A stretch of 11,390 nt of DNA from an uncultured Lachnospiraceae bacterium (lineage in GTDB: Bacteria > Bacillota_A > Clostridia > Lachnospirales > Lachnospiraceae), in NCBI GenBank assembly GCA_910585655.1, contig CAJUFW010000110.1:1-11390 (forward strand). Direction: 5' to 3'. The stretch's first letter is position 1, and each line of letters begins with the position of its first letter. Positions 1-6,113 of the stretch are shown piece by piece. Made by a program: the position numbers and the translations under genes. The notes beneath the pieces are model-generated. The model ran no database searches. It was given only the letters and a program-made list of their open reading frames with translations, and was not told the DNA's origin.

Positions 1-82
1 AAACCACAAAACCACCTTCATCCTTATCCTCCACAATCTCCATCCGATAAGACATCTCCATATAATCATTTAGCGTTTTCAT
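1..82 (-). CDS. hicB: HicB antitoxin, N-terminal part (runs off the window)
   Basis: The first 27 codons are visible, starting at the ATG at 82-80 and reading MKTLNDYMEMSYRMEIVEDK then DEGGFVV. The pattern of a short N-terminus followed by YRMEIVED-x-DEGGFVV is the start of the HicB partial RNase H-like fold that neutralises HicA. Its start overlaps the end of the hicA frame (66-82), the usual hicA-hicB translationally coupled layout. The C-terminal part, which in this family often carries a DNA-binding domain that represses the operon, lies outside the window. The visible codons show no damage, so the antitoxin may still be expressed although its toxin is broken. Confidence 0.85.
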   Translation of the reverse strand, partial: MKTLNDYMEMSYRMEIVEDKDEGGFVV

Positions 83-273
83 CGTTTCTTTCCTCACTTT
101 CTACAATCTGTTTCACCATCTCAACATAAACTTTCTTAATTGGCTCATGCTTTGGTATTGTAATTGGCATACACCTCATATCCATAGCTCTCTAACACCT
201 TACGCAATTCATCAAACCGAATATCTTTTGATAAAGTGCAAATACGTGCTAATAGTTTATCCCACTTTGACAT
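66..273 (-). pseudogene. hicA: HicA toxin gene disrupted by an internal deletion and frameshift
   Basis: HicA is a small (about 80 residues) double-stranded-RNA-binding-fold mRNA interferase. From the ATG at 273-271 (ribosome binding site GGAGGT at 281-286) the frame reads MSKWDKLLARICTLSKDIRF then DELRKVLESYGYE, a clear HicA N-terminus, but it runs into TGA at 147-145 after 42 codons. The HicA C-terminal half resumes in another frame from the ATG at 170-168: MPITIPKHEPIKKVYVEMVK then QIVESEERNDENAK, ending with TGA at 68-66. The central segment expected between GYE and MPITIPKH, which normally carries the conserved catalytic histidine in a G-S-x-H-x-x-F type motif, is absent. So both a deletion (estimated at 15-20 codons) and a frameshift are present. 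The product should be toxin-dead. A sequencing artefact is unlikely because a whole block, not one base, is missing. Confidence 0.8.
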
Positions 274-293
274 TCTGAATACCTCCTATCTAT

Positions 294-322
294 ATTATAT
301 GTGGTGTCGTATTTGGTGTCAA
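294..322 (-). promoter_or_regulatory. Near-consensus sigma-A promoter of hicAB with a candidate direct-repeat operator
   Basis: On the minus strand the -35 box is TTGACA (322-317), followed by a 17-base spacer and the -10 box TATAAT (299-294). Both hexamers match consensus and the spacing is ideal. The GGAGGT ribosome binding site (286-281) and hicA ATG (273-271) follow immediately, so the leader would be only about 12-15 nt. The region also contains a tandem 12-base repeat, GACACCAAATAC then GACACCACATAT (320-297), identical at 10 of 12 positions. It overlaps the -35, spacer and -10, which is a plausible binding site for a HicB-type autorepressor. The operator role is inference. Confidence 0.75.
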
Positions 323-348
323 TCATTTTGTATATAATTTTCTGGAGA

Positions 349-369
349 CAAAAAACTTTACAAAAGTTT
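349..369 (-). terminator. Weak AT-rich terminator-like hairpin at the end of the methyltransferase gene
   Basis: On the minus strand AAACTTT, loop TGT, AAAGTTT (369-353) is followed by further Ts. It forms a 7-bp, mostly A-T stem with a short loop and a U-run. It overlaps the stop codon of the methyltransferase gene (360-358) and sits just before the hicAB promoter, which is where a terminator would be expected. The stem is weak, so activity is uncertain. Confidence 0.35.
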
Positions 370-1092
370 AGTTACGGTTACCGGCTGCAGGGAAGTGTTC
401 TTTTTCAGAATTTCCAAATGCCGTTTTCCCACATTATGTTTTTCAACTCTTGTCCATCGGTTGCTTTCCACTTTTTGACCTTTATCCATACAGACGGTCA
501 AGACGGTTTCTGAATGTGATATATTCCATAGCTGCTCTAGCATAGCGTTTAGCCCGGTTTCTTCCGTCCAATTCACCAAATTTCCGTAGGGTACGTCAGT
601 TATAATGATATCTGGCTTGATATTTGGCAAAGTTTTTGTGCAATCCGCTTCAAATATATCTGCGGTTATTTCTTTTTTGAGTTGGTCATATATGTTTTCC
701 CAACTGCTCAACGCCTCCCGATGCGACTGCTTGCCGTAGAGTTCATAAAGATACTGAAGCTCTTGTTTACGCTTCATCAACCCGCAATAAGTCAACAGCC
801 CTAAGTTCTTTTTGGCAAATTCAACCATGTCGGTATTTACATCGCTTGCATAAAGTTTGCCGATGTTTAGATTATCGAATATACCAAGTATGGTAAGGGC
901 GTATCCCCCTCCGCAGCAAGGATCGTATACGATAATATCTTCTTTCTTTTCCAAATGACTTTTTGCGCGTCCATACATCTCGTTTAATAGCCGGACAGGG
1001 AAGTTAGGGATTCCCTGTCCGCTATAAAGAACACGTCCGCTGGAATAATCTTCAAAGTTATCATTTGGGCAGGCTTGTAATGAAAGAAACAA
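358..1092 (-). CDS. AviRa-type 23S rRNA methyltransferase
   Basis: A 244-residue SAM-dependent methyltransferase. The N-terminal SSGRVLYSGQGIPNFPVRL (about residues 17-35) matches the AviRa family's characteristic S-x-G-R-V-x-x-x-x-x-G-x-x-x-F-P-V-R-L block. The SAM-binding loop is YDPCCGGGY (56-64), the acidic ribose-binding region is ASDVN (82-86), and the catalytic motif IV is TDVPYG (165-170). AviRa of the avilamycin producer methylates a guanine of 23S rRNA and gives resistance to orthosomycins; the substrate of this homologue is inferred only. The start is the TTG at 1092-1090, the only possible one I see upstream of the conserved block, with only a weak purine-rich site before it. The first 32 bases overlap the end of the upstream kinase gene in another frame, so translation is probably coupled to it. 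The first ten residues (MFLSLQACPN) look atypical and may reflect fusion of two once separate genes. Confidence 0.8.
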   Translation of the reverse strand: MFLSLQACPNDNFEDYSSGRVLYSGQGIPNFPVRLLNEMYGRAKSHLEKKEDIIVYDPCCGGGYALTILGIFDNLNIGKLYASDVNTDMVEFAKKNLGLLTYCGLMKRKQELQYLYELYGKQSHREALSSWENIYDQLKKEITADIFEADCTKTLPNIKPDIIITDVPYGNLVNWTEETGLNAMLEQLWNISHSETVLTVCMDKGQKVESNRWTRVEKHNVGKRHLEILKKNTSLQPVTVTKLL

Positions 1093-1573
1093 TCTTTTTT
1101 GCAGTTTCTTCTACGGAAACATCGCTGTTATCCAGGAAAAGTGGTACTTTTCCCTTGTTTTTCCGAAACCATTGATTGTAGGCAATCTGTGGTCGGATCG
1201 CCTCGTCGGAATCAAATCCCCGTTCCTTTGGTCTGGCGCGAAGGCGTTCTTCGATTTTTTCATCGGCTGGGCAAAGTACAATAAAATAGGTTGATTCAAT
1301 CTGATTAGAAATCGTATGTTTTTCTAGATAATCCTGGGGGTTTAGACAACTGGAAAACACCAAATCCCTTCCGTTAGCCCGACGTACGGCTTCCTTTAGG
1401 CAGTCGTCACTAAAGCGGTATTCATGGTCGGTTCCCGCGTAATCCCACCAGTTAATGCCAAGCTCGTCTGTATCAAGACAAAGATAATGAGACGGATCAA
1501 GATATGTTTCCAGTTCGTCTTTTATTGTGGACTTACCTGCTCCGCAAGTACCAGTAATAACGATAAGTCTCAT
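1061..1573 (-). CDS. Small P-loop kinase-like NTPase
   Basis: A 170-residue protein starting MRLIVITG. It has a textbook Walker A loop GTCGAGKST (residues 8-16) after a hydrophobic beta strand. A second strand ends in LCLDTDEL (31-38), where nucleotide/shikimate-type kinases place substrate-binding acidic residues. An arginine-rich stretch EERLRARPKERG (108-119) resembles the lid that closes on ATP. The length and layout fit the broad family of small nucleoside/metabolite kinases (AAA_33-like). The phosphate acceptor cannot be read from the sequence. The start was chosen by the GGAGGA site. The gene follows the GNAT-MBL-GNAT fusion gene by 38 bases and overlaps the methyltransferase gene by 32, so the last two genes form a tightly coupled pair. 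Confidence 0.75.
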   Translation of the reverse strand: MRLIVITGTCGAGKSTIKDELETYLDPSHYLCLDTDELGINWWDYAGTDHEYRFSDDCLKEAVRRANGRDLVFSSCLNPQDYLEKHTISNQIESTYFIVLCPADEKIEERLRARPKERGFDSDEAIRPQIAYNQWFRKNKGKVPLFLDNSDVSVEETAKKIVSFITSLPK

Positions 1574-1580
1574 AGTTACT

Positions 1581-1586
1581 TCCTCC
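1581..1586 (-). promoter_or_regulatory. Ribosome binding site that decides the kinase start
   Basis: The minus strand reads GGAGGA, then 7 bases, then ATG at 1573-1571. A longer frame could start at the ATG at 1588-1586, but that codon overlaps the Shine-Dalgarno sequence itself and has no site of its own. The shorter 170-residue form is therefore preferred. Confidence 0.75.
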
Positions 1587-1611
1587 ATACATGATTTTTA
1601 ACTGTATAAGG

Positions 1612-3351
1612 TTATAAGGTTTTGGAAAAATACAAAATTAAATCATCGTCGTTTGCTACTGTTCCGTATACCTTAGCCGGGCGTCCCTGATACCAGACCC
1701 CGGAACCATCCGGCAGATAGCCCCGTTTTGGATACATTCGCTGTGCGGTTCCATAGTCGGAATAAAGCCCCACGCCCAATGTAACGATATCGGACAGCTT
1801 GGAAGCGTCCGCTTCGGCAGCATCCAGTAAGGCGGAACCGATTCCCTGTCTACGCCAGGAGATTAAGACGTTAAAATCGCTGATTTCCGGATATTTCCCG
1901 GCAAACGGTCCGTCCTTTGCCAGAGGCAGCAAGGTGACATATCCGACAGGAAGCCCCTTCTTTTCTGCAATATAAACATAGCGGGTTCCAGCTTCCTGGT
2001 CAGCATAGTAATGCCAGAGTGTTTCCTCACGGTCGTCCCAACCCTGGGCAAGAAAAGCCGCAGCGAGGGTATGGATATCATTCTGGCAAATCGGACGGAT
2101 ACGAAGCTGCGCCGCCTGTTCCCACTGCTCCTTTAAATAGGCAAGGACAGCCTCTTTCGTTTCCGGCGCTCCATGACCGGAAAGCAGCGTGGAAGCTGAC
2201 TGCCGCTGTAAGTAGGAAAGAAATGTATTTAAGGTAGTAGCTTCGTAAACTCCCTTATGTTCATAATAGTCTTCACAAGCCGCATCGCCTAAAAACAAAA
2301 TTTTTTCTTCTGGAATATCAATCAAAACACTGTCGCCATGTGGCGCGCGGACAGAAAGAAGTCTGGTATGGACACCGCCTAAATCTAAAATAAGCTCAGT
2401 ATCGGCAGCTGCCGATCCAAAACTTAGATCGGCAGTAGTGGTTTGGATAGCAGACAGATCCGGATATTCTAAACGGATACAACGGTCGCAGAATTCTATA
2501 TCGGCGCCTGTTTGCAGTCTATGTTGCATTGCTTCTTCTGTCCATTCCCAGGAAGCTACTTCTTTTAGCTTTTCATTGGTTGCTGCATTGGTAAGAACCA
2601 AAACCGAGTGAGAAAGAGGCTCTTGTGCCAGAAGGGTTTTTAACGCTGGAATACCAAACGTATGATCCCAGTGCCAATGTGTAAGGACGCAGTAGTCAGG
2701 AGGCGGAAGCTGCTGTTTTTCTAAAGCGCGCAGAAAAAGCTTTACATGCTCCGCAGAGTTTCCGGCGTCTATCATCAAAGAAGCATGGTCGCCCCGGATA
2801 TAGCCGAGCAGGGGACGATCGGTTTCCTCGGTAGGTGGCAGGTAATAAACGCGGTCTGTGAGCTGTTGAAGCAGAGCCGGGTCAGCCTCCGGGCTTTGGC
2901 TTAAATATACCATATCGGTTAAAAGCTGTCCGCCTTCATAAATAGGATGGTCGTAATGCTCTGTGATGAAATTTTTGAGACGATGCGATTCTGTAAAACC
3001 ACACCGTTTATAAAAAGGAACCGTAAGAGGACTGTCGCCCGTTCCGACATACATGGTTTTGCAGTCCGGGTAATAAGTAAATAGAAATTGGATGAGCTGT
3101 CGGGCATAGCCTTTTTTCTGATGCTCTGGTCTGGTGGCAAGATTTTTGATTTCATAGATTCCCGCTCCCTCTCTGGTAACGACACATTCTGCCAGAGCAT
3201 AGCAGGGGTTGTCTCCTTCTTGCAGGTCATCCGTGAGAATAAACATCTCGCCTCGTTCCAAATAGCGATCGATCATATCTTCCTGTTCATCTGCCAATAA
3301 AAGCAAATCCAGGTATTCTTTTTTATCTGATGTTACTTTTTGAATCTTCAT
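1612..3351 (-). CDS. Three-domain fusion: GNAT acetyltransferase + metallo-beta-lactamase-fold hydrolase + GNAT acetyltransferase
   Basis: 579 residues in three blocks. Residues 1-150 are a GNAT domain resembling the Bacillus YvbK type (LLLLAD, ID-x-Y, GE), with acetyl-CoA loop EHQKKGYA (76-83) and MYVGTGDS (100-107). Residues about 163-410 are a metallo-beta-lactamase fold with THWHWDH (224-230; H225, H227, D229, H230), a later H338 in APHGDS, D356 in FLGDAA and H393 in SGHG, so a full di-metal site looks intact. Residues about 416-579 are a second GNAT with loop RRQGIG (500-505), GLYSDYGTAQRMYPKRGY (528-545) and a conserved-looking tail NDDDLILYFSK. Such domains are normally separate proteins of 150-250 residues. 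There is no frameshift, and linkers are short. The gene starts 3 bases after the stop of the upstream GNAT gene, so translation is probably coupled. Substrates are unknown; acetylation and hydrolysis of one metabolite or drug is a possible theme. Confidence 0.8.
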   Translation of the reverse strand: MKIQKVTSDKKEYLDLLLLADEQEDMIDRYLERGEMFILTDDLQEGDNPCYALAECVVTREGAGIYEIKNLATRPEHQKKGYARQLIQFLFTYYPDCKTMYVGTGDSPLTVPFYKRCGFTESHRLKNFITEHYDHPIYEGGQLLTDMVYLSQSPEADPALLQQLTDRVYYLPPTEETDRPLLGYIRGDHASLMIDAGNSAEHVKLFLRALEKQQLPPPDYCVLTHWHWDHTFGIPALKTLLAQEPLSHSVLVLTNAATNEKLKEVASWEWTEEAMQHRLQTGADIEFCDRCIRLEYPDLSAIQTTTADLSFGSAAADTELILDLGGVHTRLLSVRAPHGDSVLIDIPEEKILFLGDAACEDYYEHKGVYEATTLNTFLSYLQRQSASTLLSGHGAPETKEAVLAYLKEQWEQAAQLRIRPICQNDIHTLAAAFLAQGWDDREETLWHYYADQEAGTRYVYIAEKKGLPVGYVTLLPLAKDGPFAGKYPEISDFNVLISWRRQGIGSALLDAAEADASKLSDIVTLGVGLYSDYGTAQRMYPKRGYLPDGSGVWYQGRPAKVYGTVANDDDLILYFSKTL

Positions 3352-3354
3352 CCT

Positions 3355-3876
3355 TTATTTCTCCCCATTTTTTTCAGGTAGAGCTTTTTCATAGCACCAC
3401 CAATTGATTCCAAACATCGCCGTTTCTCCGCAGGAATGATAGCCCAGCCGTTGATAAACTGCCAGAGCTGCCGGATTGGTTTGACTGACAAAGAAATGGA
3501 TTCCGTCAAAGCCCCGGCGCAAAGCCTCTTGTTCCATGGCTCTGACCAGTTCGGTGGCAAGTCCCTGGTTTTGAAACTCCCTGCGGACGCCAAGCCGTGA
3601 CAGCCCGCAAGGATGTTGGATATCTTTGCTCCAGCAGGTAACAGTTTCGAGATCCTCTTCTCTGCCTGCCGCGACAGCCGCCAGGATTTTTGGGGAATCT
3701 GTTTTTTCCTTTGTGGAACACAATACATACAATGCGTGTTGGGCTAAATCAGACTCTATATCCTCTAAAGCCGGATAATCCTCGTCCCAGGAACAGCCGG
3801 GGGTTCCTACCAAAGAGCGATAGAGCTGGAAAATTTCTTCTTTGTCGTGTTCTGTTGCAAAACGTATTTGCTTCAT
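3355..3876 (-). CDS. GNAT family N-acetyltransferase
   Basis: A 173-residue single-domain GNAT. The acetyl-CoA pyrophosphate-binding motif is LSRLGVRREFQNQGLATEL (92-110), with the Q-N-Q-G-L-A loop at 102-107. The C-terminal half has the usual VSQTNPAALAVYQRLGYHSC (130-149) segment, in which N-P-A-A-x-x-x-Y-x-x-x-G-Y positions the catalytic region. This Asn-Pro-Ala pattern is shared by many RimI-like and small-molecule acetyltransferases; the acceptor cannot be told. The start is the ATG at 3876-3874, with a rather distant purine-rich AAAGGA about 13 bases upstream. It lies 43 bases downstream of the flavin reductase gene and 3 bases upstream of the fusion gene. Confidence 0.8.
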   Translation of the reverse strand: MKQIRFATEHDKEEIFQLYRSLVGTPGCSWDEDYPALEDIESDLAQHALYVLCSTKEKTDSPKILAAVAAGREEDLETVTCWSKDIQHPCGLSRLGVRREFQNQGLATELVRAMEQEALRRGFDGIHFFVSQTNPAALAVYQRLGYHSCGETAMFGINWWCYEKALPEKNGEK

Positions 3877-3919
3877 CTTGATTGTTTCGTCCTTTCTTTA
3901 TTTACAAATGCCTCTTTTA

Positions 3920-4528
3920 TTATCCTTGTAGATTCATCCAGTCCAGAACAAGCTGCTGGGCGAATGCCCTGGCGCCTGCTTTGGCTTCCTCCGTCTGGAA
4001 AGATGCTTTGTTGTCGGTATCCTGTACGGAATACATACCGAAATAATGCAGGTGTGAGTGTTCACAGTAACGGATTATTCCCGTTTCAAAAGAACCTGCA
4101 CCATAGTCTCGATCATAGCCATGGGTAGTAATCAAAGCCAGTCCTTTTCCGGCTAACATAGCATGAGGAGGGGTCTGCGAAGAACCATAATATTTGTTAA
4201 GACCATATAGTCTGTCGAGCATAGCTTTCATTTGGGCAGGGCAGAACCAGGTGTAGATAGGCGTAGCAAGAACCATGACATCCGCCCAGAGCATTTGCCC
4301 GGTAATCTGCCACATATCATCCTGCTGGCAGCAGCCATAAATGCCGGAAACTTGCTGGCAGGTGTAGCAGCCTTTACAGGGAGCAATCGTTTTGTCAGCG
4401 ATAGTTATGTATTGTACGATAATATCCTCCCATTTTTTCAGGGTCTGCAGTTCTTCTAAAAATGGTTTGAGCAGCTCGGCAGTATTGCCATCTTGGCGTG
4501 GGCTGCCCATAAAAATTGCAATTTTCAT
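3920..4528 (-). CDS. Flavodoxin-fold NAD(P)H-dependent FMN oxidoreductase
   Basis: A 202-residue cytosolic flavoprotein. It opens with MKIAIFMGSPRQDGNT (1-16), the phosphate-binding loop for FMN, and has ATPIYTWFCPAQMKAMLDR (88-106), a hallmark of the NADPH-dependent FMN reductase/iron-sulfur flavoprotein group. The cysteine cluster PCKGCYTCQ (50-58) plus C66-C67 resembles family members that carry redox-active or Fe-S-binding cysteines. Whether a cluster is bound is uncertain because the spacing (CxxCxxC then CC) differs from the compact classical motif. GSPR-type flavin reductases act on quinones, nitro compounds or azo dyes, which fits a detoxification setting by inference. The start ATG at 4528-4526 has a GGAG about 12 bases upstream and lies 23 bases after the nucleotidyltransferase-like gene. 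Confidence 0.8.
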   Translation of the reverse strand: MKIAIFMGSPRQDGNTAELLKPFLEELQTLKKWEDIIVQYITIADKTIAPCKGCYTCQQVSGIYGCCQQDDMWQITGQMLWADVMVLATPIYTWFCPAQMKAMLDRLYGLNKYYGSSQTPPHAMLAGKGLALITTHGYDRDYGAGSFETGIIRYCEHSHLHYFGMYSVQDTDNKASFQTEEAKAGARAFAQQLVLDWMNLQG

Positions 4529-4551
4529 CGTTTGCAGTAGTCTCCGTTTCT

Positions 4552-5049
4552 TTATTTGAAAAGATTAGCCAAATGGTCGGCAATCAGATAGTCCCTTCGA
4601 TAGAGCTTGGCTAGAGCCTGAACGGCGATAAACCAGAAAGAGTCTTCCGGTTCCGATTTTTCCGGTTTTTCCAAATGCGGCTGATAGACCTCAAGGTCAT
4701 AGCGCATTCTATTTTTTAAAATGACTCGAAATAACGTATAGACCGTACCATCTTTTAGCAGTTCCTCCTGCCGTAACAGCCCTAAAAGCAATTCCTTAGA
4801 AAAGCCAAGCTGTTCTGCTTGAAGGGGTATTTGACAAGAAGTATAAAGGGTAAGATCGATATCGCTGAGGATATCATGGTAACAGGCGTCTACATCTTGC
4901 CGGATGACGTCGGTATCCTCTATGGAGGAAATTTCGTACTGCTTGATTTGAACTTTGTTTGCCCCCGGCAGCCGGAATAGAACTTCCAGCAGCCGGAGCA
5001 GGTTTTGGTAAATTTGTTCTTTGGTTATTTGTATGGTAATCGCTTCCAT
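4552..5049 (-). CDS. Nucleotidyltransferase-fold protein, aminoglycoside 6-adenylyltransferase-like, apparently C-terminally truncated
   Basis: 165 residues. The segment VDACYHDILSDIDLTLYT (53-70) matches the metal-binding D-x-D strand of AadE/streptomycin adenylyltransferase-like proteins, with D63 and D65 as the metal pair and D118 in NRMRYDLEVY (113-122) as the likely third acidic residue. Near the end, FWFIAVQALAKLYRRDYLI (138-156) matches the helix in which AadE-type enzymes have an E-F-W-x-x-x-x-x-x-A-K-x-x-x-R-R-E pattern. Those enzymes continue for about another 100 residues; this protein stops nine residues later at TAA (4554-4552), and the next gene begins 23 bases on. No continuation was seen in another frame. 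The classical G-S nucleotide-binding pair is also not obvious before the D-x-D. It may be a remnant or a short derived form with no transferase activity. The start ATG (5049-5047) has only a distant GAGGA. Confidence 0.6.
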   Translation of the reverse strand: MEAITIQITKEQIYQNLLRLLEVLFRLPGANKVQIKQYEISSIEDTDVIRQDVDACYHDILSDIDLTLYTSCQIPLQAEQLGFSKELLLGLLRQEELLKDGTVYTLFRVILKNRMRYDLEVYQPHLEKPEKSEPEDSFWFIAVQALAKLYRRDYLIADHLANLFK

Positions 5050-5079
5050 TTTGTTATGAACATCCTCGCTTTTTTGGTA

Positions 5080-5913
5080 CTAGAGAACTCCGCCTACATT
5101 GGAATCCCAGTTATCTGGCTGATAGGTTGTCCCACCTTCTATGACAGGCTGCGGGAGAGAGACTGCGGCGCCTGGCTTTGCGCCGGCTGACTGGTCAGTG
5201 GAGTTGCCCTCCTTCGTACGGTTTTTAGCTGTTACTTCCAGACTGACGCCAAACAGCATACCAACCGCGATCCCCAGACACATACCAAGAGAGAGGTTGT
5301 GAAAAACAGTCATGCCAAATAACATTCCAATAGGCATTCCCAGACACATATAAAGCGCCATATAGCTGCCGGGGCGTTGCGTTAGAGAATATTCCAGGTG
5401 GCAGTCACATGGCTCCTTGGCAAGGCTGTCCGGATTGAATTCCGCCGCTTCCACACAGCCCATGCTTCGATAAAAGGCTTGTGTTTCTACGGCAGAATGG
5501 GAAGAAATGTAGAGTTTTTTTGCCTTTAGGTTGCCCGCGCAGGACAGAGCGCAGTCAAACAGCTTCCGACCAATCCCCCGTCCCCGGTAGTCGTAGTCTA
5601 CATGAAGAGAGGATAGCTCTACGTATTGATTTTGGCTGCCGAAACGTTCTCCCTCTATGGAGAAAAAACCGATCAGCCGATTACCGTCAAATGCGCCGTA
5701 TATGATTCCCCTGGTTTGTAAGGTGTTCGCGAGGCACCGAACCAGTTCTTCTTTCTCATTTTCGCCCCATTCCTCGGTAAAGACGGCATCTTTGATCACC
5801 CATTTCCCGCCCTTTGCGCGAAAGACACGAGTGACTTCCTGATGTCGGTTAAAGCAGCCAAACAGCTCTTTGGATAAATTGTTTTCTTTGATTCGCTTAA
5901 TCCGGAGATCCAA
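5080..5913 (-). CDS. GNAT acetyltransferase fused to a two-segment glycine-rich membrane tail
   Basis: 277 residues from the TTG start. Residues about 1-177 form a GNAT domain: VELSSLHVDYDYRGRGIG (98-115) carries the acetyl-CoA loop R-G-R-G-I-G, and SSHSAVETQAFYRSMGC (137-153) is the usual C-terminal part. Then come two hydrophobic, glycine- and methionine-rich helices (about 184-203 and 207-226) with G-M-P-I-G-M-L-F-G-M and L-G-M-C-L-G-I-A-V-G-M-L-F-G spacing, i.e. glycine-zipper packing. The last 50 residues (from about 227) are polar, low complexity and rich in Gly, Pro and Thr. GNAT enzymes are normally soluble, so the membrane tail is unusual and would tether the enzyme to the cytoplasmic face. 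The first helix is interrupted by Pro197-Ile, so two spans are likely but not certain. It lies 59 bases after the small basic ORF. Confidence 0.75.
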   Translation of the reverse strand: MDLRIKRIKENNLSKELFGCFNRHQEVTRVFRAKGGKWVIKDAVFTEEWGENEKEELVRCLANTLQTRGIIYGAFDGNRLIGFFSIEGERFGSQNQYVELSSLHVDYDYRGRGIGRKLFDCALSCAGNLKAKKLYISSHSAVETQAFYRSMGCVEAAEFNPDSLAKEPCDCHLEYSLTQRPGSYMALYMCLGMPIGMLFGMTVFHNLSLGMCLGIAVGMLFGVSLEVTAKNRTKEGNSTDQSAGAKPGAAVSLPQPVIEGGTTYQPDNWDSNVGGVL

Positions 5914-5920
5914 AGCGTAC

Positions 5921-5926
5921 ACCTCC
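5921..5926 (-). promoter_or_regulatory. Ribosome binding site that places the GNAT-membrane protein start at TTG
   Basis: The minus strand reads GGAGGT (5926-5921), then 7 bases, then TTG at 5913-5911. A GTG at 5922-5920 in the same frame would add three residues but overlaps this Shine-Dalgarno sequence, so it cannot be served by it. The TTG start (MDLRIKRIKENN) is therefore preferred. Confidence 0.7.
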
Positions 5927-5972
5927 TATTATATGCGGAAATTTGAAAAATGTTCCTGAAAATTATTTCCAA

Positions 5973-6113
5973 TCAATGATTTCCATGACTGATGCTTCGG
6001 TGCTGTACGGCTGTACCCTTGGCAGACTGGGGCTTTCCGCCGAAGTTTTTCCCGAAATTTACCTTCCCAAAGGAAGAGGAATTTTTCTTTTGATCTGTTT
6101 TTTTCTTACCCAT
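5973..6113 (-). CDS. Small basic protein, 46 residues, unrecognised
   Basis: From the ATG at 6113-6111, preceded by GGAGG (6125-6121) with an ideal 7-base gap, the frame reads MGKKKTDQKKNSSSFGKVNF then GKNFGGKPQSAKGTAVQHRS then ISHGNH and stops at TGA (5975-5973). The product is very basic (ten Lys, one Arg, three His, one Asp and no Glu), with Gly/Ser/Asn-rich low-complexity sequence, no hydrophobic segment and a repeated FGK-like motif (FGKVNFGKNFGGK). I do not recognise it. It fills most of the 267-base gap between the kinase and the GNAT-membrane genes and lies in the same orientation. Such a protein could bind nucleic acid or the negatively charged membrane, or could be an unstructured small protein; none of this is shown. 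Support rests on the ribosome binding site and position. Confidence 0.55.
   Translation of the reverse strand: MGKKKTDQKKNSSSFGKVNFGKNFGGKPQSAKGTAVQHRSISHGNH

Noticed and set aside
301..513. Plus-strand ORF of 70 codons
   Set aside because: It covers the hicAB promoter and the end of the methyltransferase gene antisense; composition and lack of a ribosome binding site indicate chance.
5928..5933. TATAAT box before the GNAT-membrane gene as a promoter
   Set aside because: No -35 hexamer at a workable distance (GGAACA is the best at 17 bases), and the box abuts the Shine-Dalgarno, which would leave almost no leader.
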